From Strongylocentrotus droebachiensis (lineage: Eukaryota; Echinodermata; Echinoidea; Camarodonta; Strongylocentrotidae): a stretch of DNA of 64,000 nt. Both the position numbers and the translations under genes were made by a program. The notes beneath the pieces are model-generated. The model was not told the DNA's origin. It worked only from the letters and a program-made list of their open reading frames with translations, and did not search any database. Shown one piece after another: positions 63,733 to 64,000 of the stretch. The stretch's first letter is position 1. Each line of letters opens with the position of its first letter. The stretch spans positions 1 through 64,000 of the forward strand of contig JAVYIG010009864.1 in the NCBI GenBank assembly GCA_035222895.1, read 5' to 3'.

Positions 63733-64000
63733 AGGTACTTAAAGTGACTTGGTAACATTGTTGAAGGTTGATGAAAAAAATTCTTAAAGGTAAAGACCAG
63801 TATTGGCAAAGCCCCAATTTCAAAAAATGAAATGGAAGCTCTCATTACCAATCATGTGAAAGAATATGTTTTGACTAATACATGATGATACAAAATTTGC
63901 CGGGAAACCGCCTACTAATTCATATATTTGGTAAATTTATCTCTCTCATGGTCTGGTGAGAGAGATAGGGTAGTCCCATATACATCTTTCTGTGTATAGT
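63733..64000 (+). mobile_element. MITE family A end interrupted by MITE family B
   Basis: 63733-63783 matches the left terminal region of MITE A (GTGACTTGGTAACATTGTTG, AAGGTTGATGAAAAAAA). At 63785 a TA is followed by AAGGTAAAGACCAGTATTGG, the start of MITE B, which continues to the end of the window and matches the complement of 38429-38666. The nested arrangement gives relative ages (B inserted into A). Confidence 0.7.

Overview
The window is eukaryotic nuclear DNA. It is AT-rich, intron-rich and full of short nonautonomous transposons, microsatellites and G/C homopolymer runs. Its protein-coding content is two tandem, same-strand paralogous NLR-type innate immune receptor genes with domain order Death, NACHT, leucine-rich repeats. 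That order, the tandem arrangement and the repeat style point to an echinoderm, most likely a sea urchin, a group known for a very large NLR expansion. The species call is inference; there is no rRNA or mitochondrial marker here.

Gene 1 (+ strand, coding from 464 to about 22073) can be assembled as 11 coding exons with compatible splice phases: a short N-terminal exon, a death-domain exon, a 1541-nt NACHT exon, a 189-nt LRR exon, three 165-nt LRR exons, a 135-nt LRR exon, a 371-nt LRR exon, a 94-nt exon and a very short terminal exon. The product is about 1076 residues. Gene 2 (+ strand, 41369 to 55194) has the same plan but only two 165-nt exons, about 1027 residues. Walker A, Walker B and the helical-domain motifs are intact in both.

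Between 4.8 and 9.8 kb the 165-nt LRR exon and its flanking intron have been tandemly amplified. Three copies are intact, one is truncated and one has lost its exon. In gene 2 the 94-nt exon has a decayed second copy at 54370-54461. The LRR exons up to the 135-nt one start and end in phase 0, so the number of cassettes can change without breaking the frame.

Introns and the intergenic DNA hold LINE fragments (11.3-12.7 kb, 15.06-15.8 kb, tails near 24.1 and 36.4 kb). They also hold many terminal-inverted-repeat elements, several with readable target-site duplications: hAT-like with 8 bp at 1532-1729 and 59297-59861; TTA sites at 12793-13520 and 25234-25919; TA sites at 15893-16389, 17726-18113, 39064-39691 and 40733-40890; and a nested element at 42148-42593. 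Pieces of the DNA downstream of gene 1 (26-36 kb) recur downstream of gene 2 (57-63.6 kb), so the duplicated unit is larger than the gene.

The least explained feature is a 16-base word (TGTTTCGGACGTTACA, with one-base variants) that occurs eight times in both orientations between 29996 and 32938 and was not seen elsewhere in the window by eye. No tRNA, rRNA, CRISPR or bacterial-type gene was recognised.
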